From: Candidatus Uhrbacteria bacterium
GTDB lineage: Bacteria; Patescibacteriota; Patescibacteriia; UBA9934
Length of the DNA stretch: 31,856 bases
NCBI GenBank assembly: GCA_030688135.1
Contig: JAUYIW010000061.1
Location: 1 to 31,856, forward strand
Direction of reading: 5' to 3'
The translations under genes and the position numbers were made by a program. Below, one piece after another: positions 13,871 through 21,883 of the stretch (the first letter of the stretch is position 1; each line of letters opens with the position of its first letter). Under the pieces are notes generated by a model. It was not told the origin of the DNA and ran no database searches. It saw only the letters and a program-made list of their open reading frames with translations.

Positions 13871-14724
13871 TCCAGTAAATCAATAAACTCCTGCAACGCC
13901 TCCCTTCTACTACGAAGTGGGGCTAATTTTGTATTATTAAGTGCTGCAAACTTAGGGCGTGCTGCCGGCTTTGGAAATTCTGCAGAACTTACAGGAACAC
14001 GAGGCGTGGTAACACCAGCAAGATCAAACACCTCTTCGGCAAACTCATACCAAGTTACGCCATCCCCGTCGTTTACTACATGATAAATTCCTGGCTCAAC
14101 ATTATTCTTAATCATCTCAAAAGTCCGCACGGCAACATCAGGAGTGTAAGTTGGACTTCCTACTTCTTCATGAACGATTTTAAGCTCAGGCTTTTCAGCA
14201 GCCAAGCGAAGCATTAAAGCCACAAAACTTTCCTTGCAATGTTCAGAAGCGCCTGGACGACCAAAGATTTTCGACAAACGACAAATCAAATAATCACCCC
14301 CAACGTTCTCTACAAACCTTTCTCCTGCTAGTTTAGTTTCACCATACTTTGATATTGGAGCAGGTTGGTCTTGCTCGCAATATCCATCGGGCTTGTCCCC
14401 TGCAAAAACATAGTCGGTGCTGTAGTGTACAAATCGAACACCAATGTCGTTGGCTGCCTCTGCTAAATTTCGAGGACCTTCCGCGTTCACAGCATATGCA
14501 ATCGGATACATTTGCGGATCTTCAACGTTATCAACAAAGTTATATGCTGCGGTGTTTATAATAAGATCTGGCGATAAATTACGAACAAAACTAAGGACGT
14601 CCATACGATCTGTAATATCTAGCTCTTCGCGATCTGTTGCAACAACTTCCCAACCAGCATCTTTAAAGACAGACACTATGTCTTGTCCAAGCATGCCTCC
14701 CGCACCTGTGATTAGTAATTTCAT
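13861..14724 (-). CDS. rfbD: dTDP-4-dehydrorhamnose reductase
   Basis: RfbD reduces dTDP-4-keto-L-rhamnose with NAD(P)H to give dTDP-L-rhamnose, the last step of the pathway. I use the ATG at 14724 (MKLLITGAGGMLGQD), which lies one base after the rfbC stop. The frame extends upstream to 14793, but that would overlap rfbC and add an unrelated tail. The result is 287 residues, a normal length. The Rossmann loop GAGGMLG is at 7-13, the catalytic triad T103 (STDYVF), Y127 and K131 (YGETK). It is the third gene of rfbBCD, translationally coupled to rfbC. The last residues (LDRG) and the TAG stop lie in a phased heptamer repeat. Confidence 0.94.
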   Translation of the reverse strand: MKLLITGAGGMLGQDIVSVFKDAGWEVVATDREELDITDRMDVLSFVRNLSPDLIINTAAYNFVDNVEDPQMYPIAYAVNAEGPRNLAEAANDIGVRFVHYSTDYVFAGDKPDGYCEQDQPAPISKYGETKLAGERFVENVGGDYLICRLSKIFGRPGASEHCKESFVALMLRLAAEKPELKIVHEEVGSPTYTPDVAVRTFEMIKNNVEPGIYHVVNDGDGVTWYEFAEEVFDLAGVTTPRVPVSSAEFPKPAARPKFAALNNTKLAPLRSRREALQEFIDLLDRG

Positions 14725-14725
14725 A

Positions 14726-15268
14726 CTAAAATGGTAAATCAAGTTCATTAAACGCCGGCGCTGACTGATCACGACCCGACAATGTAGGCTCACCCTCTAC
14801 TGGCCAGTCAATTCCGAAAGCTGGATCGTTCCATTGAACATTTGCATCTAAATCACCATCGTACATGTTTGAGCACTTATACAATAATTCGCAATCCTCA
14901 AGCGCGTAAAAACCATGTGCGAAACCAACCGGCACATATAGCATCTTCTTATTTTCCTCCGAGAGTTCTTCGGCATGCCACTTTAAATAAGTCGGCGAGT
15001 CTTTCCGAATATCCACTGCTACATCCCACAAACGTCCACGAGTACAACGTACAAGCTTTGCCATAGGCTTTGGAGGAAGCTGAAAGTGCAATCCTCTCAA
15101 AATTCCTTTTGCAGAATACGAATGATTATCTTGAACAAAAATTGCATCAATTCCAAGTGCTTTAAACTTATCTAAGTTATACGATTCATAAAAGTATCCA
15201 CGATCGTCTCCATAGACTTCGGGCTCAATAACTACTAATCCTTCAATAGATGCTGTCGTCTTGCGCAT
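14726..15268 (-). CDS. rfbC: dTDP-4-dehydrorhamnose 3,5-epimerase
   Basis: RfbC inverts C3 and C5 of dTDP-4-keto-6-deoxyglucose. The 180 residues form the usual cupin-type domain. Motifs: DDRGYFYESY (about 21-30), the catalytic-histidine segment ILRGLHFQ (H61) with K71 in MAKLVRC, and PVGFAHGFYAL (about 113-123), all typical. It is the middle gene of rfbBCD. The 83-bp gap after rfbB is AT-rich and holds no recognisable site. The ATG has no clear Shine-Dalgarno sequence. Confidence 0.95.
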   Translation of the reverse strand: MRKTTASIEGLVVIEPEVYGDDRGYFYESYNLDKFKALGIDAIFVQDNHSYSAKGILRGLHFQLPPKPMAKLVRCTRGRLWDVAVDIRKDSPTYLKWHAEELSEENKKMLYVPVGFAHGFYALEDCELLYKCSNMYDGDLDANVQWNDPAFGIDWPVEGEPTLSGRDQSAPAFNELDLPF

Positions 15269-15351
15269 AGTTTCTTGCTTTTTACACTATTTTTAATGAG
15301 AAACAAAAAATTAATAAACAATCGCATCTAGATAATATCCCCCAGTTCCTC

Positions 15352-16362
15352 CTACTCCACACTCCCAAACTGTTGCTTAAACCATCTTCTGTAACCTGAG
15401 CTTTCCTTAATTGGCCTCCACCAGTCTTCATTCTTTCGATACCACGCAACCATTTGGCTAAGTCCTTGTTCAAAATCTAAAGATGGCGCCCAGCCCAAAT
15501 CATTTTGAATCTTTGTAAAATCAATAGCGTATCGTCTGTCTTGCCCAGGACGGTCCGAAATGAAAACAATCATATTATCGTTCAAGCCCATAACACGCAC
15601 AAGCGTCCTTGCGGTTTCGGCAATCGAAAATTCTGAATCCCCTCCCATCATATACGTATGTCCATGCTTGCCTTTTTCTAGCACTGCAAGAATTCCAAGA
15701 GCATGATCGCGCACATGAATCCAATCCCTAATCTGCCTACCATCGCCATGAATATAGATAGGTTTTCCATCCATTAAATTTGTAATGGAGATTGAAAGAA
15801 ACTTCTCGGGATACAAATAAGGTCCATAATTGTTTGTGCAATTTGATATTGTCCCATACATTCCATGAGTATGAATCGCAGCTTTTACAAGATAATCCGA
15901 AGCAGCCTTTGTGGCACTGTAAGGATTTTTTGGATCGTACGGTGTACCCTCATGAAACTTTGGATCTTCTGGGGCAAGAGAACCAAAAACTTCGTCTGTA
16001 CTAACATGATGAAACCTTTTGTCATGCTTAACACAGGCATCTATTAGTCTTTGAACTCCTAAAACATTTGTTAAAATAAAAGGCTCGTTGTCCTGAATTG
16101 AACGATCAACGTGAGTTTCTGCTGCGAAATTCACTACTGCGTCCACTTCTGAAACGAGCTTCATTACTAAATCTTTATTTGTAATCGATCCATAAACAAA
16201 ACGATATCTAGGATGAGTCTGGATATCGAGCGTGTTTGCTAAATTACCCGCGTATGTTAACGCGTCAAGGTTCACTACTTCCCAGTCAGGCCTTTCGGCA
16301 AAAATCGTACGGATAAAGTGAGAGCCGATAAATCCACATCCCCCTGTGACAAGCACTTTCAT
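15352..16362 (-). CDS. rfbB: dTDP-glucose 4,6-dehydratase
   Basis: RfbB converts dTDP-glucose to dTDP-4-keto-6-deoxyglucose with tightly bound NAD+. It is an extended SDR protein of 336 residues. The NAD loop TGGCGFIGSH is at 6-15, the catalytic cluster T122-D123-E124 in STDEVFGSL, Y148 and K152 in YSATKAASD, and the sugar-nucleotide loop NNYGPYLYPEK follows. It leads the rfbBCD operon behind a promoter at 16478-16506. rfbA, which makes dTDP-glucose, is not in this window, so the pathway needs it elsewhere. Confidence 0.96.
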   Translation of the reverse strand: MKVLVTGGCGFIGSHFIRTIFAERPDWEVVNLDALTYAGNLANTLDIQTHPRYRFVYGSITNKDLVMKLVSEVDAVVNFAAETHVDRSIQDNEPFILTNVLGVQRLIDACVKHDKRFHHVSTDEVFGSLAPEDPKFHEGTPYDPKNPYSATKAASDYLVKAAIHTHGMYGTISNCTNNYGPYLYPEKFLSISITNLMDGKPIYIHGDGRQIRDWIHVRDHALGILAVLEKGKHGHTYMMGGDSEFSIAETARTLVRVMGLNDNMIVFISDRPGQDRRYAIDFTKIQNDLGWAPSLDFEQGLSQMVAWYRKNEDWWRPIKESSGYRRWFKQQFGSVE

Positions 16363-16391
16363 AATAAAGTAATTTTAGGTTACAAATTCCC

Positions 16392-16430
16392 GGTTCCTAC
16401 CAATGTACCGATAGTTACCGATTTACCGAT
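16392..16430. repeat. Micro-repeat locus upstream of rfbB (CCGAT words plus a 17-bp element shared with 28080)
   Basis: GGTTCCTACCAATGTAC (16392-16408) is the exact reverse complement of 28080-28096. It is followed by ACCGAT words repeated at about 8-10 bp spacing (near 16407, 16417, 16425). It lies in the rfb leader. The rest of 16431-16649 holds the rfb promoter and otherwise nothing I recognise. Confidence 0.6.
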
Positions 16431-16477
16431 CAATCACCCCCATCTACTCAAGATTACTAACTTCCTGAAGTATCACA

Positions 16478-16506
16478 ATCCTACACTTTAGAGCTCAACT
16501 GGTCAA
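16478..16506 (-). promoter_or_regulatory. Promoter candidate of the rfbBCD operon
   Basis: On the minus strand: TTGACC (16506-16501), 17 bp, TAGGAT (16483-16478). It implies a leader of about 110 nt containing the micro-repeats. Confidence 0.55.
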
Positions 16507-16649
16507 TAAAGGCAAAAACTCGCTCTCAAATAGTGCGGATTGAAAAATCATAGTCTGTTTGGAAGTTAAAATAGCCAATCTTGTATTCCCGGTACCGCTT
16601 TTACTCAACTACTTTTCCACTAAGTTTTTCCACTATCTATAATACATGA

Positions 16650-17060
16650 TCATGACTCTAGCCCTTCTCGCATTATTCTAGCTGTTTCCGATAATTCGTC
16701 AGGGCTTACTTCATTTTTTATAAACTTGCGATCATCTCCAGCGTAACGAGGCATAAAATGAAGATGGGTGTGAAACACATCCTGACCGCCATCAAGCCCA
16801 TGATTCATTCCAAGATTATAACCGGTTGCACCCAATGATTTTAGTAATCTGCTAGCAATTCTGTGAAGCGTACGCATAGTAGCTAACGCAGCTTCCTCAG
16901 TTCCTGAGTTTAGATCTGAGGCATGCTCTTTTGGGATTATAAGAGCGTGTCCGCGACTTACCGGACCTATATCAAGAAAAACAAAAGTATCGCCATCCTC
17001 ATAAATTTTTTGCGAAGGAATTTCGCCTGCAATGATTTTGCAAAAAAGACATTCGTTCAT
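16650..17060 (-). CDS. HIT-family (histidine triad) nucleotide-binding hydrolase
   Basis: HIT proteins hydrolyse nucleoside phosphoramidates or dinucleotides; the physiological substrate is not evident. The 136 residues are typical of the HINT branch: CLFCKIIAGEIP (with a CxxC pair, C4 and C7), IPKEH (about 42-46) and the triad QDVFHTHLHFMPR with H97, H99 and H101. The gene ends with TGA, good evidence for the standard code. It lies at the end of the pgsA-led minus-strand series but is separated from the membrane protein gene by a heptamer repeat (17066-17103), so co-transcription is uncertain. Confidence 0.94.
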   Translation of the reverse strand: MNECLFCKIIAGEIPSQKIYEDGDTFVFLDIGPVSRGHALIIPKEHASDLNSGTEEAALATMRTLHRIASRLLKSLGATGYNLGMNHGLDGGQDVFHTHLHFMPRYAGDDRKFIKNEVSPDELSETARIMREGLES

Positions 17061-17065
17061 ACTGC

Positions 17066-17103
17066 TAGGTTTTAGGTATTAGGTTTTGGGTTTTAGGTAT
17101 TGG
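17066..17103. repeat. Heptamer-phased repeat upstream of the HIT gene
   Basis: TAG/TGG at 17066, 17073, 17080, 17087, 17094 and 17101: six units with an exact 7-bp register (TAGGTTT, TAGGTAT, TAGGTTT, TGGGTTT, TAGGTAT, TGGG). Phasing continues in a second block at the end of the next gene (CTA/CCA/CTA at 17115, 17122, 17129). Confidence 0.8.
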
Positions 17104-17114
17104 GAATCGAAAGA

Positions 17115-17507
17115 CTAGTCCCCAACCCCTAGTCTCTCTTCTCTCATCTTGCCCTTTTCTTTCGAAGCTGACAAGAGCCAAGGTAATGCGAAAGCTACAA
17201 GCGCTAGAAAAATCCTAAAGTCTCCAAACACCTCACCTTCGCGCCAAACAATAATTAGCAGAGAAATTCCAACAACCGATCTCAAAAGCGTAGCTGTAAT
17301 CATTCTGAGCTTCCCAGTCTCTTCGTCTTCCACATCCGCAGATCTATAACTCAACGTCCACATCACGCCAAATACCAAAGACACTAATAAAAACCAATGT
17401 ACAGAAAAAACATAACTTACAAAACCTGGTCGCCAATAATCAGCCAAAGCAAAAACCACATATGCAATTAACGACGTGTAAAATCCTGTTTTTGCAATTC
17501 TACTCAT
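17115..17507 (-). CDS. Small membrane protein, four helices, function unknown
   Basis: I use the ATG at 17507 (MSRIAKTGFYTS), which overlaps the upstream stop as ATGA, a translational-coupling arrangement. A TTG at 17543 would extend the frame but overlap more. The 130 residues hold four membrane segments (about 9-23, 29-50, 67-86 and 92-110). A charged loop, SADVEDEETGKLR, lies between helices 2 and 3. The C-terminal tail is lysine/glutamate-rich, and its last residues (LGVGD) and TAG stop are encoded by the 7-bp repeat (CTA 17115, CCA 17122, CTA 17129, plus strand). Coupling to the 17504-18967 gene implies a joint role in the envelope; nothing more can be said. Confidence 0.7.
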   Translation of the reverse strand: MSRIAKTGFYTSLIAYVVFALADYWRPGFVSYVFSVHWFLLVSLVFGVMWTLSYRSADVEDEETGKLRMITATLLRSVVGISLLIIVWREGEVFGDFRIFLALVAFALPWLLSASKEKGKMREERLGVGD

Positions 17508-18967
17508 AGTCCAAAAGGCAAACGTTCTCTTAGCGCTTTCCAAAATCCAGAGCGTGTGAGAGGCTCTTTTTTAAATGTAAGATTAATGGCATGAACGTCA
17601 ACGGTGTTTTGTAAAAAGCTAATATACGGCGTAGAAAGCGTAAAAGTAATCGCTCCGTCTTCGGCCACTATGCCATCGAGTGAAAACTCATCCGAACCAA
17701 CCAGCCAATTACCAATCTGCTTTGGCAGAACGTAACTTGTGATTATGTAATCAATATCCAAAGCCTCCAAGTCTGTTAGAGTATTAATGCTAGCCGGATC
17801 CGGATCAAAATATGCTCCTCTTGAAAATGAAAACTTACCGTCTCCTACGATTTTAACATCTCCGGCTGGCGTGGACCCAACTACAATCCCTGGGTCAAGA
17901 ACTGTATGATATATGTTCTCATGACTATTTTCTATTTCAGCAGTATCTGTTCCGAATGTCACAAGTTGCGTTGCATCAGCATGAAATGTTTCAAGCGTTA
18001 AATGTTTTGCATTTGTATAAAACACGCTTGGCCTTGGAGCTTCCAAATACCCAACATCGTCTCCAATGTATAACTGATTCACAAAAGTCATGTAACGCTG
18101 AGTTGTAGAAAATTCGCGCCAGAAAATATCACTGGTACCAGAAAGCTCAACTGTGTATACGCCCTCTGGCCAGCCATCTTTTGACATTGATATCTCGCTC
18201 GTTGAACTTGTTTGATTTGTAACTGTATTTCCATCGTCTGAAACTACCTCTTCTAGCATAACTTCGTCGCGCTCATTCCACACACGAACAACTACTTCAT
18301 CCTCGCCAATGTTCCTATTCATATCCATAAAAACAGCCTTTAGAACAAATGGTTCATCTTTTATGTATGTGACGTATTTATGATATCCACGAAGCGAAAC
18401 ATCGAAAGTTTGCCACGCTCCGAGCGGAGTATAACTGCTAATTCTATAAGGATCGCTCAAATCATATTTATAAGTTGCAATGGACGAACGATCTGGCAGG
18501 TCATTAAAAAAATCTGAAACAGAATCAAACGTTTCTTCGCGCTGATACAATGTTCTATCTCCATCTTCTAACTTTCCCCAGCCCAAATTTTCAAGTAACA
18601 AATTATGTAATGGTCTTAAATCATAAGCTTCAGAAAATATACTGGCGCGTGGCCCAAACTCAATTATTGGATGTTCACTATTTTGAAATTCAACTTCTAC
18701 CTCTACACTTTCAAATTGTGTTTCTGGCGTGTGCACTGCAAAATATACCGGGTCATTAATTATTGTGGAGTAAGATTCGCCACTGCTGTTATAGAGGGAC
18801 TTAATTACGCGCTCATCTGGAAGTAAGTTATCAATAAACGGCGATGTATCGCTTACTTCATAGCGCACAACAAATTCACCACCTGGGGCAATGTCTAAAT
18901 ACAAAAGCCGGCCGAACAGAGTAATCGGAATGAGTACAATAATTAGTTGTGCAATACGTGTTAACAT
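17504..18967 (-). CDS. Membrane-anchored extracytoplasmic beta-rich protein, function unknown
   Basis: From the ATG at 18967 the protein has 487 residues; a TTG at 18985 opens the frame but adds an unlikely MVPCSC. The N-terminal segment LTRIAQLIIVLIPITLFG (about 2-19) is a signal anchor. The rest is predicted extracytoplasmic and rich in beta strands, with jelly-roll-like stretches (FDVSLRGYHKYVTYI, EGVYTVELSGTSDIFWREF, FVNQLYIGDDVGYLE). No catalytic motif is visible. It is encoded after the GT-C-like transferase at 19073-20776 across a palindromic gap and is coupled by ATGA to the small membrane protein. Carbohydrate binding or an accessory role to the transferase is inference from this context. 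Confidence 0.72.
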   Translation of the reverse strand: MLTRIAQLIIVLIPITLFGRLLYLDIAPGGEFVVRYEVSDTSPFIDNLLPDERVIKSLYNSSGESYSTIINDPVYFAVHTPETQFESVEVEVEFQNSEHPIIEFGPRASIFSEAYDLRPLHNLLLENLGWGKLEDGDRTLYQREETFDSVSDFFNDLPDRSSIATYKYDLSDPYRISSYTPLGAWQTFDVSLRGYHKYVTYIKDEPFVLKAVFMDMNRNIGEDEVVVRVWNERDEVMLEEVVSDDGNTVTNQTSSTSEISMSKDGWPEGVYTVELSGTSDIFWREFSTTQRYMTFVNQLYIGDDVGYLEAPRPSVFYTNAKHLTLETFHADATQLVTFGTDTAEIENSHENIYHTVLDPGIVVGSTPAGDVKIVGDGKFSFSRGAYFDPDPASINTLTDLEALDIDYIITSYVLPKQIGNWLVGSDEFSLDGIVAEDGAITFTLSTPYISFLQNTVDVHAINLTFKKEPLTRSGFWKALRERLPFGL

Positions 18968-18987
18968 ACAGGAACAAGGAACCAAGG

Positions 18988-19060
18988 ATGTACAGATCTT
19001 TTACAGATATACGGATCGAAATTATCTGTACATCTGTATATCCGTACAAATCTGTACATC
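18988..19060. repeat. Large imperfect inverted repeat of TGTACAGAT/ACGGAT words
   Basis: Outer arms GATGTACAGAT (18988-18998) and ATCTGTACATC (19050-19060) are perfectly complementary. Inside, TACAGATATACGGAT faces ATCTGTATATCCGTA. Words recur every 8-10 bp. It fills the gap between the GT-C-like gene and the next gene. Related words occur at 28041-28096. Confidence 0.7.
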
Positions 19061-19072
19061 TTCGGACCCCTG

Positions 19073-20776
19073 CTATTCAATTTTTAATATCCGATACAAA
19101 CTCTCGTCCCCAACAGTTAAGACCAAATCAATTCTTAGCTCAGCCTTGCCTAATTTATCTAAATTCAAATAATTAAGATCGGCCTCTGGCAACGTAATGC
19201 CAAAATAATATACCGCTACATTCTCTAACATTTTCGGCAAGGCACTGTACGTCGCTTCGCTCCTAAGCGGAACTACAACTCGTCGATCAGGCCAAAGAAA
19301 CTTATCAGCTCTATCTACAATTATAATCGCATCATCTTCTGTAGCCTGAAGTACAATTACTTTCTTTTCATAAAACTCCAAAAGATGCTCTCGCGTTGCA
19401 ATTAGTCCGTCATCTCCTTGAAATACTCTATAACCAGAAAAGCCAGCACAAAGAAGGACAACGGCTACAAGTATTACATTTTGGACTTTTTTGGGTTTAA
19501 AACGTTCGCTTAACCATTTTACACCTACTGCCATGAATGGAGTAGAGAGTACAAATACTGGTAACCAATATCGAACATATGAATTTCCTATTGTAATCGC
19601 GCTAGGGTCTGGATTGTCGTAAAAACTCCAACTTCCATAAACAACTGCGAGCCATGTAGAGAGAACCAAGGTATAAATGGCAAACGCGCGTAGCTGTTGG
19701 CTTTTAGCTTTTAGCTTTTGGCCTTGAACCTGCGTGAGAGCGAGCACAAGCCCAACGATCGCAAACACGCTCATCCAAGGATAAAGCCAAAAACAGTATT
19801 GCCAAATGTGACGTACTATTGCCAGTTCGTGAATTCCAAAGGGAAATAAATAAGCAAATACTCCAGGCATTGGTTCATCAAATAAAGAAATCCTTGTCTC
19901 GATTACTTCACTTTCTAACAGTGGAGTTGCAGCAAGACCATCGCCTTCGTACGCTCCTACCGCGCTCGCAACAGAAGTGTCCACAGTGTATCCCGTTGTA
20001 AAATAGTCTCCATAGATCGACTTATTCGCTACAGCAAAAGGTGCTAATAAAACAACGATTGAAACTACGGCTATCAACGCCTGTCCTAAGCTAACCCACT
20101 TTCTTCGAATAGCTATGAATGCAAGAATTGAAAATGACGCAAAAACCCATATAACTTCCGATGTTCGAAATGCTAACGCCAAACCAATGCATATACCGGC
20201 GAGCGCAAAATCAACATATCGAGATTTGAGCAAACCTTTTGACCACTGTTGCCAAGGACATACTAGTAAAAACCATAAAGCAAAAATCAAAAATGCAACA
20301 AAGCCAACATTGTGCATCATGGTTCTGGCACTGTAGTACCAAAATGCCGGATGCAACATTAAAAATAATGCTGATAAATCAGCTATAATCGAATCGTGAA
20401 ATAATTTGAAAATTGTGGACCGCCACGCCAATAAAGCTAAAATGGCTAGGATTGGAGTTAGCACTAAAACGCCATCGATTGAATTAAATAAGTTAAACAA
20501 CCTGCCAATAAATCCAAAAATAATCGGCAACCCAAGAAAACTTCGAGGCGCAAGACTGGTGCCAATCGCAACAACACTTCTAGGGTGAAGCAATCCACCA
20601 AGGTCATCATTTAGAATTTCAGTTGGCGCATCCTTTAATGCTACTACGCTAGTAAAGTAGTAATTTGCATTTTCATCAGGAGAATTAAAAATTGTTGGTA
20701 TACCAAATACAAGCCAGAGCGTAGAAAGAAAAAAGGCGCCCAATATGACCCCCATTAATATCGTCCTGATACGCAT
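19073..20776 (-). CDS. Polytopic membrane glycosyltransferase, GT-C fold (GT39/ArnT-like)
   Basis: GT-C enzymes move sugars from lipid-linked donors on the outer face of the membrane. I use the ATG at 20776 (MRIRTILMG), 2 bp after the pgsA stop; the open frame runs on to 20893 but would overlap pgsA. The 567 residues form about 10-11 helices with a soluble C-terminal part (about 430-567). The first external loop holds NSPDENANYYFTS (about 31-43), whose acidic residues match the usual GT-C catalytic position. A heptamer repeat (19691-19721) is inserted in the coding sequence and encodes the basic cytosolic loop QKLKAKSQQLRA. Coupled to pgsA; acceptor and sugar unknown. Confidence 0.8.
   Translation of the reverse strand: MRIRTILMGVILGAFFLSTLWLVFGIPTIFNSPDENANYYFTSVVALKDAPTEILNDDLGGLLHPRSVVAIGTSLAPRSFLGLPIIFGFIGRLFNLFNSIDGVLVLTPILAILALLAWRSTIFKLFHDSIIADLSALFLMLHPAFWYYSARTMMHNVGFVAFLIFALWFLLVCPWQQWSKGLLKSRYVDFALAGICIGLALAFRTSEVIWVFASFSILAFIAIRRKWVSLGQALIAVVSIVVLLAPFAVANKSIYGDYFTTGYTVDTSVASAVGAYEGDGLAATPLLESEVIETRISLFDEPMPGVFAYLFPFGIHELAIVRHIWQYCFWLYPWMSVFAIVGLVLALTQVQGQKLKAKSQQLRAFAIYTLVLSTWLAVVYGSWSFYDNPDPSAITIGNSYVRYWLPVFVLSTPFMAVGVKWLSERFKPKKVQNVILVAVVLLCAGFSGYRVFQGDDGLIATREHLLEFYEKKVIVLQATEDDAIIIVDRADKFLWPDRRVVVPLRSEATYSALPKMLENVAVYYFGITLPEADLNYLNLDKLGKAELRIDLVLTVGDESLYRILKIE
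19691..19721. repeat. Heptamer-phased repeat inside the GT-C-like coding sequence
   Basis: On the plus strand TAG 19691, TGG 19698, TAG 19705, TAG 19712, TGG 19719: an exact 7-bp register (TAGCTGT, TGGCTTT, TAGCTTT, TAGCTTT, TGGCC). It is read through on the minus strand as an uninterrupted lysine-rich loop. Confidence 0.75.
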
Positions 20777-20778
20777 AA

Positions 20779-21354
20779 TTACAGAGAGTATGTCAAAAGC
20801 GACACAATTGCAAAAATCAACGCAAGTACAAGTGAACCGTTTGAAAAATCTACAAATAAATCCACACCTAACCAAAGCGCGACAAGTAGCCACAATACAC
20901 CAGAAACCTCTAAAAACATTTTTACCTTACCCCAAATATTTGCAGTCTGTACTCTTCCCTTCTGCCTCTTATACCAACCGCCTGCTATTATCATAAGCTC
21001 AACTGTAATGAGCGCAATAGCTAAAATTGGATTAACGTGCTGAATTACAATAAGTAAAACAACAGAACCTATAAACATTTTATCTGCTACTGGATCGTAA
21101 AAAGTTCCCCACTCTGTAATCTGATTCCGAATCCTGGCAGTTGATCCATCGAGCGCATCTGTAAAAGCTGTCAGTATAAAAAGCGGAATTCCAATCTCCC
21201 ACTGCTCAAAAAATAAAAACAACAAAACTACCGGTGTAGCAATCATCCTAAAAATGGTAATATGGTTTGGTGTGACCGCGTGAGGAAGCATTGCCACAAA
21301 GGGCTCCATTAACTTATCGTGCGGAAACAGCTTAGCTGGGTTTCTTTCTTTCAT
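20779..21354 (-). CDS. pgsA: CDP-alcohol phosphatidyltransferase (phosphatidylglycerophosphate synthase type)
   Basis: This family joins CDP-diacylglycerol (or a similar CDP-lipid) with a polyol in the membrane. The 191 residues carry the complete signature: D66, D69-G70, A73-R74, G83, D87 and D91 (from TDALDGSTARIR to YDPVADK). About six membrane helices. PgsA is the usual assignment for a lone member, but phosphatidylinositol-phosphate or other headgroups are not excluded by sequence alone. It is the first gene of a minus-strand group with the GT-C-like gene 2 bp downstream. Confidence 0.88.
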   Translation of the reverse strand: MKERNPAKLFPHDKLMEPFVAMLPHAVTPNHITIFRMIATPVVLLFLFFEQWEIGIPLFILTAFTDALDGSTARIRNQITEWGTFYDPVADKMFIGSVVLLIVIQHVNPILAIALITVELMIIAGGWYKRQKGRVQTANIWGKVKMFLEVSGVLWLLVALWLGVDLFVDFSNGSLVLALIFAIVSLLTYSL

Positions 21355-21366
21355 AAGACTGGCTAC

Positions 21367-21406
21367 ATGGAAAGTAGAAAATAGTTATGGAAAATTGAAA
21401 ACAGAT
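21367..21406. repeat. Two 20-bp tandem units between pgsA and the four-helix gene
   Basis: Units ATGGAAAGTAGAAAATAGTT and ATGGAAAATTGAAAACAGAT are adjacent (21367-21386, 21387-21406) and share 14 of 20 positions. The 20-bp period matches the TTTATT arrays, though the word differs. Similar A-rich words (AATAGAAAGTGG) lie at the gene's other end near 21870-21885 on the minus strand. Confidence 0.5.
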
Positions 21407-21416
21407 AGTAGTAAGC

Positions 21417-21851
21417 CTATTTGTTATTATGAAAATCTTGCCAACTTTGACCAAGTCTTGTCATCTGTCTACAACTTACATCATACAGCTTTATAACTGA
21501 CTTACAAGGGTCTACATCTATTTTCGCGGTATATAAATCAATACAGACAGTTAGGTGGTGGATCATTTCATTCGACTCGCCTTTCGCATCATTTAAGTAT
21601 TTTCGCCACTGTCTTATCTGGTACCTCTTAGCAAAGCCCTCGGCTACCAGAGCAGGTGCAGCTTTAGATGCCCTCATAATTTGGGAAACTAGATCGTACT
21701 TCTCCTCTCTAGGTAAAAGCGGAGCTACCTTTTGATGGACTAAAACCATGGCTCTGTATAGATTCTTATACACATCCAGATCTTGAAATGTTCTGATGAC
21801 ACTCTTTTCATTACTGATTTCTACGTTGACCTCTGACTCCCCTTTTTCCAT
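21417..21851 (-). CDS. Four-helix-bundle protein of the 23S rRNA intervening-sequence (IVP/S23) family
   Basis: Members are small helical bundles, first seen in 23S rRNA intervening sequences and also free-standing in many genomes; their biochemical role is not settled. The typical core begins FQDLDVYKNLYRAMVLVHQK and continues YDLVSQIMRASKAAPALVAEG, then RQWRKYLNDAKGESNEMIHHL, matching the family's L-x-V, L-x-x-Q-x-x-R-A and E-x-x-x-H-L pattern. I use the ATG at 21851 (MEKGESEVN, 144 residues). A GTG at 21872 adds seven residues and cannot be excluded. No rRNA is near. It is flanked by 20-bp-type A-rich repeats. Confidence 0.85.
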   Translation of the reverse strand: MEKGESEVNVEISNEKSVIRTFQDLDVYKNLYRAMVLVHQKVAPLLPREEKYDLVSQIMRASKAAPALVAEGFAKRYQIRQWRKYLNDAKGESNEMIHHLTVCIDLYTAKIDVDPCKSVIKLYDVSCRQMTRLGQSWQDFHNNK

Positions 21852-21883
21852 ATTCTTTTTTTCTATTACCACTTTCTATTCTC

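Noticed and set aside
14725..14793. Longer N-terminus for the dTDP-4-dehydrorhamnose reductase
   Set aside because: It would overlap rfbC, and the typical MKLLITGAGG start lies at 14724 right after the rfbC stop.
20777..20893. Longer N-terminus for the GT-C-like protein
   Set aside because: It overlaps pgsA and adds a cysteine-rich tail unlike the family. The ATG at 20776 follows the pgsA stop by 2 bp.
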